A program made the translations under genes and the position numbers. Positions 25,410 to 36,011 of a stretch of DNA of 55,299 nt are shown piece after piece. The notes beneath the pieces were generated by a model. It did no database searches and was not told the origin of the DNA. It saw only the letters and a program-made list of their open reading frames with translations. The stretch's first letter is position 1. Every line of letters starts with the position of its first letter. Origin of the DNA: Segatella baroniae DSM 16972 = JCM 13447 (GTDB lineage Bacteria; Bacteroidota; Bacteroidia; Bacteroidales; Bacteroidaceae); the NCBI RefSeq assembly GCF_000426585.1, contig NZ_AUFQ01000020.1:1-55299 (forward strand), written 5' to 3'.

Positions 25410-27812
25410 ATGAAGACTGTACAAAGTTTTTCCCTGTCGATACTGGCAGTAGTATTGATGGGATGTTTCATGCACTCCTGCACGGATGTGGACATCAGTA
25501 TGCCCAAAGGGCCGAAAGGCGACAAGGGAGATACAGGATTGTCGGCCTATGAGTTCTGGAAAGAAAAGGTGCTGGACGGCACCGTCGAATGGCCGAAGAA
25601 CGAAACCACCGAAACCGACTATTTTAAATTCTTGAAAGGTAAAGATGGTAAGGATGGTAAAGATGGAAAAGACGGCAAGAGTGCCTATGAGCAATGGAAA
25701 GAGTATATTGCGAATGGAACAGTGCCCGACCCTCACAGTCCGGGAAACACATGGAATCCTTCCAACAACACGCTCCAGCACTTCTGGTATTACCTCACCG
25801 GTGCAACGGGTGAAAACGGACAAACACCTCATATCGGCGACAATGGCAACTGGTGGATTGGTCAAACCGACACCGGAGTACCGGCACGCGGCAAGGACGG
25901 CAAACCGGGAGTGCCTGGCAAGGATGCGGTACCCCCTGTGGTGACTATCGGCGACAACGGCAATTGGTTTGTCGATGGTGTGGATACCGGCAAACCCTCG
26001 AAAGGTTCAGATGGCAAGAACGGAAAAACTCCTACTGTGACTATTGGTGACAATGGCAACTGGTTTGTTGACGGCAACGATACGGGCAAACCGGCTTTGG
26101 GCAAAGATGGCAAGTCGCCCGAAGTTGCCATCGGTGACAATGGCAACTGGTTCATCGACGGGCAGGACACCGGCAAGCCGGCTTACGGCAAGAATGGTAA
26201 GGACGGCAAACCGGGCGCAGACGGCAAAAACGGCAAGAGCGCGTATGAACTTTGGAAAGAAGAAATTGCAGGAGGGAAAACGCCCGACCCACACAATCCA
26301 GGAAGCATGTGGGATCCGAACAAGAATACCGTGGCTGACTTCTGGGAATTCCTGCGCGGTGCAGACGGAAAGGATGGAAAAGATGGCAAAGACGGCGAGC
26401 CGGGAACTACCATTGAGATAGGAAAAGTAAATGTATTGCCCGTGTACTACAATGGTACGCTTAGAGAGTATGTCGATCCAACAAATGGATCTGTGACATT
26501 CCACGTATTTGACAAAGAAGGGAAAAGCGTAGGAGCAGGCGTCAAAGTCAAAGGTCTGCCTGGCGTGCCAAATCAGGAAAAGGAATATGTGACAGACGCA
26601 AGTGGCAGATTTGTCGTGCAGTCAACAGAGCTTCCGGACAAGCTGGAGATTTCCAAGAGAAGAGGAGCGGCAAAGTCGGTGGTCATCAATGGCACCAGCG
26701 AAGCTGTAGCGGCAAATACGGAAGTTCCCAACAGAATAAAGACCCGCATCACTGCGGAGATGGTGTATCCACGCCAGATGACGGCAGGTCTGATGTATGC
26801 AAGCATGTACGATTCTCATTTTGTGGTGGTACATTACAAGTATGAGAGATGCGTAGATGGAGTATGGGGAATGTATCCTGAAATCTATCCCGAACCGGAA
26901 CTCAAGGTGGTTAAGGTGAAAAACGTAAAAGCCGACATTAAGGCAACGGATTTGGAAACTGCCGATTGGAGCAAATGGAAAGTGAAGGTTCACTATGGCA
27001 ATTTTGTAGGCGCCAAGAAAGTCGTGCTGATTCATCGTCCTGTCGTACTTACCGAAGCAGAGAAAAAGGGGGACGAGATGAACTATCCATCTCCGAATCC
27101 GGGCTTTGTAGATGTTGCCACGCTGAATACGAACTTGAAGAAAATCAAGGAGTATGAGTGGAAGAACACCAAGGATTATTTCTCTATCCAGGGCACCAAA
27201 TATTTCTATGGCGAATCTCCGGTCATGCCGAGTCCCGTTTATGTTCCGGAAATATATCCAGGTCCTACGGTCAAGACAGCGTCCCTGGATGTACAAGTGG
27301 GAATATCATACCTTTGGGGAACGCTCGACAAGACGACCTTCAAGCCTTTCTACTTGAAATACGAGAAGCCGGCAACAGTTGGCGGCATTTGGGAAATCAA
27401 GAAGGAAGAAGCCAAGAAGTTGGAAACATTCAAGAGTGAAGAAGGAAAGCCCCAAAAGGATGGAGTGAATATCAGGGCGCTCATGACCAAGAAAACCAAT
27501 TCAAGTGCAGGAAACACCACCCAAGACCGTTTCTGCAAGACGCTTGATGAAGATTACAAATATTTCTTGGATTCAACCCTGCCGGACAACTATTTTGCGA
27601 CAACCGTCTGGGTGCCCGATGGCCAAGGCAAGGTGACTCATGGAGAAGTAATCAAGCAAATGATTGCTCCGATTTATGTACTCTACAGAGTTGTACCCGA
27701 CTTCAAACTCGTCAAGGAGACCAGTGGCAAGTATAACAGAACGAAGGTCTTCGATACAGCGAAAAAAACGGAGGTGAAGCAGGAGGTTACGCCGACCACC
27801 TGGCCCAAATAA
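25410..27812 (+). CDS. Collagen-like surface lipoprotein with repeat modules
   Basis: An 800-residue predicted lipoprotein. The signal peptide is followed by a lipobox (C19 in VLMGC or C24 in MHSC). Gly-X-Y collagen-like tracts appear at about residues 32-40, 77-90, 165-175, 270-285 and 330-345, mostly of the type GKDGKDGKD. Two copies of a SAYE(Q/L)WKE helix lie after such tracts, and four copies of IGDNGNW(W/F)(I/V)DGxDTG, about 30 residues apart, fill residues 145-265. After residue 345 the protein becomes non-repetitive and beta-rich, with a carboxypeptidase-regulatory-like segment (GAGVKVKGLPGVPNQEKEYV) and an adhesin-like body. The next gene, an OmpA-family protein, starts 24 bases after the stop, so they are probably co-expressed. 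Role in adhesion is an inference. Confidence 0.82.
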   Translation: MKTVQSFSLSILAVVLMGCFMHSCTDVDISMPKGPKGDKGDTGLSAYEFWKEKVLDGTVEWPKNETTETDYFKFLKGKDGKDGKDGKDGKSAYEQWKEYIANGTVPDPHSPGNTWNPSNNTLQHFWYYLTGATGENGQTPHIGDNGNWWIGQTDTGVPARGKDGKPGVPGKDAVPPVVTIGDNGNWFVDGVDTGKPSKGSDGKNGKTPTVTIGDNGNWFVDGNDTGKPALGKDGKSPEVAIGDNGNWFIDGQDTGKPAYGKNGKDGKPGADGKNGKSAYELWKEEIAGGKTPDPHNPGSMWDPNKNTVADFWEFLRGADGKDGKDGKDGEPGTTIEIGKVNVLPVYYNGTLREYVDPTNGSVTFHVFDKEGKSVGAGVKVKGLPGVPNQEKEYVTDASGRFVVQSTELPDKLEISKRRGAAKSVVINGTSEAVAANTEVPNRIKTRITAEMVYPRQMTAGLMYASMYDSHFVVVHYKYERCVDGVWGMYPEIYPEPELKVVKVKNVKADIKATDLETADWSKWKVKVHYGNFVGAKKVVLIHRPVVLTEAEKKGDEMNYPSPNPGFVDVATLNTNLKKIKEYEWKNTKDYFSIQGTKYFYGESPVMPSPVYVPEIYPGPTVKTASLDVQVGISYLWGTLDKTTFKPFYLKYEKPATVGGIWEIKKEEAKKLETFKSEEGKPQKDGVNIRALMTKKTNSSAGNTTQDRFCKTLDEDYKYFLDSTLPDNYFATTVWVPDGQGKVTHGEVIKQMIAPIYVLYRVVPDFKLVKETSGKYNRTKVFDTAKKTEVKQEVTPTTWPK

Positions 27813-27836
27813 AACAGAATCTAAAGAAAAACGATT

Positions 27837-29030
27837 ATGAAATCAGCATATAAATTTTATACATTTTTGTTGGTCTCGTTGATGGGGACTGTTGCATTGA
27901 AAGCTCAAACTGCAGACCAGGATTCCCGGCAGCGCAAGCCCAAGCGTGCCTGGGAACTTGGTGTCGGCGGCACGATGATCAACTGGGACCGGGTTTCGGT
28001 CACGGGATTCCAAAGCACTCCCGACAAGTACCTTTATCACCTCAAGGTGAAACACCTTCTTGGCGGGGCCAACCTTTACGCAGCCCGCGAATTGAACCGC
28101 TGGCTTTATCTCGACTTGCAAGGAACGGTAGGTTTCGCCGGCAAGGAAGAAGGCACTGCCAACAGCAGCAAGAACAACTATACGCTCATGGGCGGACTTG
28201 GCTTGCAATTCCGCCTGAGCCCGCTGTTCAAGTCGAAATACGTAGAGCCTTACCTGCGTGTGGGAGCCAATGTGCTGCACAAGAACTTCCTGACCACAGG
28301 CATGGGCGCGTTCTACAACGACCCCACGGGGCAGGCCGGCTGGATTTCGGACGACGTGTGGAACGAGCGCGGCTATTCGCACGACAAGAAGACCTATTTC
28401 CCCATGTCGGTGGGTGCAGGCGTGAATGCCTGGCTCAGCAATTCGCTGGGACTGGGCTTGCAGGGCGAGTACTTGACCCCTGTCAAGAAAAACCTTCCGC
28501 GCTTTGCGCAAATCACCTTGCGGGTGATGTGGCGCATCGGCGGCCACGACAAACGTCCGGCACCCGTTGTACGCTACATCGACAGAGAGGTGGAAAAACC
28601 CGTGGAACGCATCGTCGAGAAGATCGTCGAGAAAGAGGTCGCCGTTCCGGCCGAAACGCAGTTGTGCGAGATGTTCAACAATGTGAACTTCGAATTCGAC
28701 AAGGACATCCTGACCTCCGAGTCGGTCGACATCCTGAAGCAGGCGGCCGAAATGCTGAAGAGCCGTGCCGATGCACGCTTCCTCATCACTGGATATACGG
28801 ACGCGCGCGGAAGTGAAGCTTACAACTTGGACTTGTCCCGCCGGCGCGCCAAAGCGGTTGTCAACGAGCTCGTGAAGAACGGCGTGCCTGCCGTGATGCT
28901 GAAATGGTGTGGTGTGGGCAAGCGCATCGCCCACATGCCTGCACGCGAATCGAACAATGTACGCATGGGTGACCGCAAGACAACGATCGAGCGAGTGCTC
29001 ATAATGGACTATTGGAATAAATTGCCCTAA
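27837..29030 (+). CDS. OmpA-family outer-membrane protein (partner of the collagen-like lipoprotein)
   Basis: A 397-residue protein with signal peptide (to about AQTADQ), an N-terminal 8-stranded beta-barrel-like domain (GVGGTMINWDRVSV, LGGANLYAARELNRWLYLDL, repeated glycine/aromatic strands), a charged EKPVERIVEKIVEKEV linker at about residues 250-275, and a C-terminal OmpA peptidoglycan-binding domain (NVNFEFDKD, ITGYTDARGSEAYNLDLSRRRAKAV). In Bacteroidota, pairs of surface lipoproteins and OmpA proteins anchor filaments or adhesins to the wall; here that is suggested by the 24-base spacing only. Confidence 0.9.
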   Translation: MKSAYKFYTFLLVSLMGTVALKAQTADQDSRQRKPKRAWELGVGGTMINWDRVSVTGFQSTPDKYLYHLKVKHLLGGANLYAARELNRWLYLDLQGTVGFAGKEEGTANSSKNNYTLMGGLGLQFRLSPLFKSKYVEPYLRVGANVLHKNFLTTGMGAFYNDPTGQAGWISDDVWNERGYSHDKKTYFPMSVGAGVNAWLSNSLGLGLQGEYLTPVKKNLPRFAQITLRVMWRIGGHDKRPAPVVRYIDREVEKPVERIVEKIVEKEVAVPAETQLCEMFNNVNFEFDKDILTSESVDILKQAAEMLKSRADARFLITGYTDARGSEAYNLDLSRRRAKAVVNELVKNGVPAVMLKWCGVGKRIAHMPARESNNVRMGDRKTTIERVLIMDYWNKLP

Positions 29031-29079
29031 GCGTCCGAAGCGCTTTTAGACGGGAATCGTCCAAAAGCCCGACAATGAA

Positions 29080-29153
29080 AGGGTGTGTCACTCTTGAAGT
29101 GTCCCAAAAAGTTTTGTCCAACTTTCGGGGAAGGCTTCATGGCGACACACCCT
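29080..29153. repeat. 74-bp inverted-repeat unit (terminator or miniature element)
   Basis: AGGGTGTGTC and GACACACCCT are perfect 10-bp inverted termini around 54 bases, with a small inner hairpin CACT/AGTG. It follows the OmpA gene by 49 bases. It could be a terminator, though no T run follows, or the trace of a very small inverted-repeat element; no target duplication is evident. Confidence 0.5.
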
Positions 29154-29208
29154 CATGTTATATAATGACGAAAAGTAGGTTGGCGATTGGTTGAAAACAC
29201 CATTTCCC

Positions 29209-29560
29209 TCACGCCCCTACGGCCCACGCCGTTCGCAGAGACGGAAAACCGTGGCTGGGAAAACGTCAAAACAAAACATTTGTAAAATTCCGAGGTTCGG
29301 GAAACGTCAAAACAAAACATTTGTAAAATTCCGAGGTTTGGAAAACGTCAAAACAAAACATTTGTAAAATTCCGAGGCTGGGAAAACGTCAAAACAAAAT
29401 ATTTGTAAAATTCCGAGGCCCGGGAAACACCAAAACAAACGACGGCGGACTTTCCGCAGCCCGGGAAACACCAAAACAAACGGCGGCGGACTTTCCGAGG
29501 CCGGGGAAACGCCAAAACAAATGGCGGGACGGAAAAACAAAGACAGTTCTTGACCATTTG
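29209..29560 (+). repeat. Modular repeat element, copy 1 (seven 41-bp units)
   Basis: A conserved head (TCACGCCCCTACGG, then CGCAGAGACGGAAAACCGTG), seven tandem units and a conserved tail (GGACGGAAAAACAAAGACAG, then TTCTTGACCATT). The units' CGTC or CACC/CGCC anchors fall at 29264, 29305, 29346, 29387, 29428, 29469 and 29510, exactly 41 bases apart. The first four are type A (ending ATTTGTAAAATTCCGAGG); the next two are type B (ending GGCGGACTTTCCG); the last merges into the tail. Unit ends carry GGAAA and TTCCG in opposite orientation, so each can fold. It lies in the 760-bp gap between the OmpA and guaB genes; the rest of that gap has no recognisable gene. Confidence 0.9.
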
Positions 29561-29756
29561 CAAGCTTTTCATACACCGAAAGGTGTTGTGCTTGCCGATT
29601 GAATCCAGCCGCCGTCTTTCCGATGTACATGCACATTCGGCAAAGCGCGGATAGGCCGATTCCGCCGTTTCGGGTCGCCCAAGAGACCTTCGTTAAATAC
29701 CATTAAATGAAAACGAAAATTCATCGTGGACCACTTCCTACGTGGGAATTTATTGC

Positions 29757-29764
29757 TATATTTG
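29757..29764 (+). promoter_or_regulatory. Promoter -7 element for guaB
   Basis: TATATTTG followed by CACGC matches TAnnTTTG, 27 bases upstream of the start codon. Confidence 0.75.
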
Positions 29765-29782
29765 CACGCAATAAATTTCTAA

Positions 29783-31276
<1,494 letters not shown>

Positions 31277-31279
31277 TCG

Positions 31280-32608
31280 ATGAAGGCGCGCCTGAAATAC
31301 GTTGCACTGTCATTTGCCATGCTCTTTTGTGAGGGCATGGCTTTTGGGCAAAGCGACGACCCTGTCGTCATGCGCGTCAATGGAAGGGAAATCCGCCGTT
31401 CGGCGTTCTACCATTCCTACCGGCAGGCGAGGGCGCAGTCGGCCGACGAGGTTCTTACGCCGGAGCGATACCTTCCTTTGTACGTGAACTATGCGTTGAA
31501 GGTCGAGGCCGCCTTGGAGGCGGAGCTTGACACGCTGTCCGACTGGGCACCCACGACGGCCAAGAAGCTGCAGCCGTGGCTTGACGCCGACCTTGAGCGG
31601 GAGGCCCAAGCCTATTACGAGCAGTTGCGGCAGCGTGTCGTGGCCAAAGGCGGACTCGTGAAGCCCGCCCAGATTCTGCTCCGGTTGGGGCAGCGTGACA
31701 GCAAGGCGAAAGTGGCCCGTGCCCGTGCCCGCATCGATTCGATTCATGGGGCGTTGAAGCAAGGTGGCGATTTCGCAGCGGCGGCCCGTCGGCTGTCGCA
31801 GGATTCCGTATCGGCCAACAAGGGAGGAGAGATGGAATGGCTGGAGCGGGGTACGACATTGAAGGAATTCGAGGACGTTGCGTTCTCGCTCGGAAAGGGC
31901 GAAATGAGCCGCCCCTTCGAATCGCCGGAAGGTTTTCACATTGTGTTGTTGAAGGACAAGTGCGATTTTCTGCCCTACGACTCCCTGCGTGCGGACTTGC
32001 TCGCGTATGTGGATATGCAGCGGTTGCGCCGGCGCATCAACCACCCCGGCCCAAGACGGTCGACTGCCGACGGGCCGGTCGGAGGTAATGCCATGGCGGC
32101 AATGTCGGTCGCCGACTCGCTGGCGGAAGCCAAGGCACGTGAGGACATGCTGGTTTACGCCATCTGCAGCCGACAGGTGTGGGTGAAGGCCGCGGCCGAC
32201 GAAGCCGGGTTGCAACGTTTTTTCAGAAAAAACAGAAAACGCTATCGCTGGGTGGAGCCTCGCTTCCGCGGCATTGTCTATGCGGCAGACAGGAAGCTGA
32301 GCGCGAAAGACGTGCGGAATAGGTTGGCGCAGGAGTCACAGGACGGATTGTTCAGGCGGGGCGACAATGCCGTTGTCGACCGGCTCGTCTTCAAAATGCC
32401 GGCCACCGCTGCCCGAAAAACGCATGCGGGCCTGTATGAAGGCGTCTACGGAAAGAAATACACCACCCCCAAGCAGCTCGACGAAGTGCGTGACTTGGTG
32501 GTGGCGGACTATCAGGAAGCATTGGAACGGGAGTGGCTGCAGTCGCTCCATCGTAAATATAAGGTGGAAATCCTGCGGGATATCCTCCTCAAAAATGAAA
32601 ACAATTGA
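31280..32608 (+). CDS. Periplasmic peptidylprolyl isomerase, parvulin type
   Basis: A 442-residue exported protein with a signal peptide ending near AFGQ (residue 23). One parvulin domain lies at about residues 120-230 (KPAQILLRLGQRD, AARRLSQDSVSANKGGEMEWLERG, FESPEGFHIVLLKDK); the N- and C-terminal parts are helical chaperone-like regions. It probably assists folding of outer-membrane proteins. It is located between guaB and the SurA-like gene, with gaps of 3 and 2 bases, so is almost certainly in one operon. Similarity to the downstream SurA-like gene suggests an old duplication. Confidence 0.9.
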   Translation: MKARLKYVALSFAMLFCEGMAFGQSDDPVVMRVNGREIRRSAFYHSYRQARAQSADEVLTPERYLPLYVNYALKVEAALEAELDTLSDWAPTTAKKLQPWLDADLEREAQAYYEQLRQRVVAKGGLVKPAQILLRLGQRDSKAKVARARARIDSIHGALKQGGDFAAAARRLSQDSVSANKGGEMEWLERGTTLKEFEDVAFSLGKGEMSRPFESPEGFHIVLLKDKCDFLPYDSLRADLLAYVDMQRLRRRINHPGPRRSTADGPVGGNAMAAMSVADSLAEAKAREDMLVYAICSRQVWVKAAADEAGLQRFFRKNRKRYRWVEPRFRGIVYAADRKLSAKDVRNRLAQESQDGLFRRGDNAVVDRLVFKMPATAARKTHAGLYEGVYGKKYTTPKQLDEVRDLVVADYQEALEREWLQSLHRKYKVEILRDILLKNENN

Positions 32609-32610
32609 TT

Positions 32611-34050
32611 ATGAATAAAGGCTATAAACTCTTTTCAGGCTTTATCTTCCTGCTTCTGATGGCGGGAATGACCGCTGAAGCCGGTCGGTCGACAACGTGT
32701 AAAGTCCATGACGGCAAGGATTCCACGGCGCAGTCGGAATATGACGTGCCCGAGGGCAGTATCGTGGACGAGGTCATCTGGGTGGTGGGAGACCAACCTA
32801 TCTTGAAGTCGGACGTGGAGAACATGCGTGCGCAGGCTGAAATGGAAGGCATGAAGTGGGACGGTGATCCTGACTGCATCATTCCCGAGCAGCTGGCCGT
32901 GCAGAAACTGTATCTGCATCAGGCTGAACTCGACTCCATCGAAGTGACCGAAGGCGAGGTGAGCACGCGTGTGGAGCAGCAGATCAACTATATGATCAAT
33001 GTCATCGGTTCGCGCGAGAAGCTGGAAGAGTATCATAAGAAGAGCGTCACACAGCTGCGGCAGGAACTGCACGACGACGTGAAGAACAACCAGCTGATTG
33101 AGAAGATGCGCCAGAAGCTGGTGGAGAACATCGCCGTGACACCGAGCGACGTGCGCAGGTATTTCGAGAAGCTGCCCGAAGACAGCCTGCCGTTTGTGCC
33201 GACATCGGTGGAGGTGGAGATCATCACACGCCAGCCGAAGATCGCCCAGGAGGAAGTCAACCGGGTGAAAGGCCTGTTGCGCGAATACACCGACCGCGTG
33301 ACCAAGGGCGAAACCAGTTTCGCCACCTTGGCCCGACTCTATTCGGAAGACCCGGGTTCGGCTCGGGCAGGCGGCGAGATGGACTATGTGGGCCGCGGCA
33401 TGCTTGACCCCGCTTTTGCCGGCGTGGCCTTCAACCTGACCGATCCCAAGAAGATATCCAAGATTGTGGAGACGGAATTCGGCTATCACATCATACAACT
33501 GATAGACAAGCGGGGCGACAAGATCAAGGTGCGACATATCTTGCTGAAGCCGCGGGTGGCACAGTCGGCCATAGAAGAGGCCAAGTTGCGCCTCGACTCC
33601 ATCGCCACGGACATCAGGGCGGGCAAGTTCTCGTTCGAGGAAGCGGCCTCCTTCCTCTCCGACGACAAGGACACCAGGAGCAACCGTGGCCTCATGGCCT
33701 ACAACGATGTGCAGAACCAGAGCATGACATCCAAGTTTGAAATGAAGAATCTGCCTTCGGAGATTGCGCTCGTTGTCGACACGATGAAGGTGGGCGGGAT
33801 TTCCGCTCCGTTCGAGATGGTCAATGCCAAGGGCAAGAAAGTCGTCGCCATGGTCAAGTTGCGCAATCGAATCGCCGGTCACCGGGCCAAGATAACGGAA
33901 GACTACCAGGTGATGCAGAATGTGGTGTTGGCCCATGAGCGGCAGAAGAAGCTGCACGACTGGGTGGTCGACAAGATCAAGCACATCTACGTCACGATGA
34001 GCGACCGGTATAAAGGCTGCAAGTTTGAATATCAAGGCTGGGTTAAATGA
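32611..34050 (+). CDS. surA: SurA-like periplasmic peptidylprolyl isomerase
   Basis: A 479-residue exported chaperone/isomerase for outer-membrane protein assembly. Signal peptide at the start, SurA-type N-terminal helical region (VDEVIWVVGDQPILKSDVENM), two parvulin domains at about 175-285 (LARLYSEDPGSARAGGEMDYVGRGMLDPAF) and 285-395 (VRHILLKPRVAQSAIEEAK), and a C-terminal helix. ATG is preferred to the TTG two codons upstream. Its TGA overlaps the start of the next gene (ATGA). The pairing with an OstA/LptA-like gene recalls the E. coli lptD-surA neighbourhood. Confidence 0.9.
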   Translation: MNKGYKLFSGFIFLLLMAGMTAEAGRSTTCKVHDGKDSTAQSEYDVPEGSIVDEVIWVVGDQPILKSDVENMRAQAEMEGMKWDGDPDCIIPEQLAVQKLYLHQAELDSIEVTEGEVSTRVEQQINYMINVIGSREKLEEYHKKSVTQLRQELHDDVKNNQLIEKMRQKLVENIAVTPSDVRRYFEKLPEDSLPFVPTSVEVEIITRQPKIAQEEVNRVKGLLREYTDRVTKGETSFATLARLYSEDPGSARAGGEMDYVGRGMLDPAFAGVAFNLTDPKKISKIVETEFGYHIIQLIDKRGDKIKVRHILLKPRVAQSAIEEAKLRLDSIATDIRAGKFSFEEAASFLSDDKDTRSNRGLMAYNDVQNQSMTSKFEMKNLPSEIALVVDTMKVGGISAPFEMVNAKGKKVVAMVKLRNRIAGHRAKITEDYQVMQNVVLAHERQKKLHDWVVDKIKHIYVTMSDRYKGCKFEYQGWVK

Positions 34051-35717
34051 CAGGCTACCGCGATAGGACAGAAACGACATGCAGGCATAGAATGACCTTT
34101 GGGGTGGTTCTATGCCTTCTATGCCTATTTGGGCTGGTGTCGCAGTCAATGGCTGCGTCGGGCAAGGGGCACAAGAAGAAGCCGAAGCAGGACCCAAAGG
34201 TGTATCTGATTCATGCGGACGTCTTGAAATACGACATGTACGGCCCTGTGCCCGACGCCCAGATTGTGACGGGCAGCGTCCACTTCATGCACCAGGGGGC
34301 GCAGCTGTGGTGCGACAGTGCCTATTTCTATCAGGAGGCCAACGCCGTGAAGGCTTTCGGCCACGTGCGTTTCAAGCAGGCGGACATGACGCTCACCTGC
34401 CAGCGGGCCCATTACGACGGTCAGACCCAACAGATGTTTGCCCGAGAGAACGTGGTCATGCGGCGGGGAAAGCAGACGCTTTACACCGATAGCCTGAACT
34501 ACGACCGTCTCTACGACTACGCCTATTTTTTCGAGGGTGGGCGTCTGGTCGAGGGAAAGGACAGACTGGTGGCCGACTGGGGCGAATACAACACCAAGAC
34601 GCGGGAAGCCATCTTCTACTACAACGTGAAGATGCACAGCGGTGACAGGGTGGTCGCGACGGACGAGCTGCACTACGACCGCGAGAAGTCGAGGGCACAC
34701 GTGGTCGGCTCTTCCACGATCACGCAGAAAGGAAGCGTCATCCATACGTCGGATGCCTATTTCAACACGGAGACCGATTACTCCGAGCTGTTCGGCCGGT
34801 CGACCATCGAGGACGAAACCCGGGTGATAACGGGCGACAGCCTGTATTACGACAAGAAGACCGGGCTGGCTCGGGGATTTGGCAACGTAATCTACGTGGA
34901 CAAGAAGAACAAGAATGAACTGCACTGCGGACGCATGCACTACAACGAGAAGACCGGTAGGGGCTGGGCGACGGTCAATGCCCTTGGCAAGGACTATTCG
35001 CAGAAGGACACGCTCTATGTCCATGCCGACTCGATGAAGATTTATACTTTCCACATCAATACCGATTCGGTCTATCGCAAGGTGCATTGCTTCAATCACG
35101 TGAAAGCCTATCGGGTGGACGTGCAAGCGATATGCGACTCGATGGTCGTCGATACGAGAGACTCGTGCATGACGATGTATCGTGACCCGATCGTATGGAA
35201 CGGCACCCGCCAGTTGCTGGGCGAGAAAATCGACGTGTACATGAACGACAGCACGATCCGCTATGCCAAGGTGACGAACCAGGCCCTTTCGGTGGAGTTG
35301 CTTCCAGACAAGGAACATTACAATCAGGTGTCGTCCAAGGTGATGGACGCCTTTTTCATAGACGGCGCCGTCAGGTTTTCCCAGGCTGTCGGCAACGTGA
35401 AGACGGTGTATTATCCGCAGGAGGAGAAGGATTCCTCGCTCATGTCGCTGGTGTATATGGAAACGGATACGATGAAAATGTATATCTCGCCGCAACGTAA
35501 ATTGGAACGTATATGGACGCCGAAGAGCAATGGTGTCTGGTACCCGATGACACAGATACCGCCCGACAAGTATAAATTGCCTGAATTTGCGTGGTTTGAA
35601 GAACTGCGTCCCACGAGTCCTGCCGACGTCATGAACTGGCGCGGCAAGCAGAGCGACCAGACGCTGAAGGTGGTCAAGCGGCATGAAGCGCCGCTGCAGA
35701 AGCTTGGAAGGCCATGA
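34047..35717 (+). CDS. OstA/LptA-like periplasmic protein
   Basis: A 556-residue protein with an N-terminal signal (hydrophobic stretch at about residues 18-36, then basic KGHKKKPKQD) and a body of repeated short beta strands (HADVLKYDMYGPVPDAQIVTGSVHF, LWCDSAYFYQEANAVKAFGHV, FARENVVMRRGKQTLYTDSLNYDR), the beta-jellyroll pattern of OstA/LptA. It is longer than E. coli LptA (185), as usual for the Bacteroidota OstA-like form. Expected role: LPS transport bridge or a related envelope function. It overlaps surA and the next small gene by 4 bases each. Confidence 0.87.
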   Translation: MTGYRDRTETTCRHRMTFGVVLCLLCLFGLVSQSMAASGKGHKKKPKQDPKVYLIHADVLKYDMYGPVPDAQIVTGSVHFMHQGAQLWCDSAYFYQEANAVKAFGHVRFKQADMTLTCQRAHYDGQTQQMFARENVVMRRGKQTLYTDSLNYDRLYDYAYFFEGGRLVEGKDRLVADWGEYNTKTREAIFYYNVKMHSGDRVVATDELHYDREKSRAHVVGSSTITQKGSVIHTSDAYFNTETDYSELFGRSTIEDETRVITGDSLYYDKKTGLARGFGNVIYVDKKNKNELHCGRMHYNEKTGRGWATVNALGKDYSQKDTLYVHADSMKIYTFHINTDSVYRKVHCFNHVKAYRVDVQAICDSMVVDTRDSCMTMYRDPIVWNGTRQLLGEKIDVYMNDSTIRYAKVTNQALSVELLPDKEHYNQVSSKVMDAFFIDGAVRFSQAVGNVKTVYYPQEEKDSSLMSLVYMETDTMKMYISPQRKLERIWTPKSNGVWYPMTQIPPDKYKLPEFAWFEELRPTSPADVMNWRGKQSDQTLKVVKRHEAPLQKLGRP

Positions 35718-35998
35718 GTCTCTTGAAGCAGCCCAGGCCACGAGGCTTCCGTCATGAGTTCATCTATGTGGACGAACGGAAGGAACGCTTGCGCAACATA
35801 GAGCGACGAGCCAAGGAAGCGTTGGCCCAAGAGTCTGAAACGGAAAGACCCCGCACATGGGATGGTGTCTTTCGGTCGGAAGGCAGACAAGCGAGAAGGC
35901 AAAGGATGGGGCTACTGCGGAGGCAGACGTTGTTGAATCTGTCTCTGATTCTCTTTCTGTTGTTGTTATTGATGGCATTGTTGTTTTATTTCATGTGA
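35714..35998 (+). CDS. Small single-pass membrane protein, conserved in this operon
   Basis: A 94-residue protein with a basic, helix-rich N-terminal cytoplasmic part (RHEFIYVDERKERLRNIERRAKEAL) and one C-terminal TM helix (residues 72-93, LLNLSLILFLLLLLMALLFYF). I recognise no named family. It overlaps the OstA-like stop (ATGA) and precedes mutL by 13 bases, so translation is probably coupled; its position suggests an accessory role in envelope biogenesis. Confidence 0.78.
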   Translation: MSLLKQPRPRGFRHEFIYVDERKERLRNIERRAKEALAQESETERPRTWDGVFRSEGRQARRQRMGLLRRQTLLNLSLILFLLLLLMALLFYFM

Positions 35999-36011
35999 AA
36001 GAAAGGAAGCT

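Noticed and set aside
29209..29560. CRISPR array at the 41-bp repeats
   Set aside because: Units are contiguous with no unique spacers between short repeats, unit types are mixed, and there are no cas genes in the window. The same applies to 49313-49868.
29307..29636. Small repetitive proteins (frames over 29307-29636, 49180-49714, 49718-50509)
   Set aside because: They only translate the 41-bp repeats or stitch gene fragments together; there is no plausible start or homology across the full frame.
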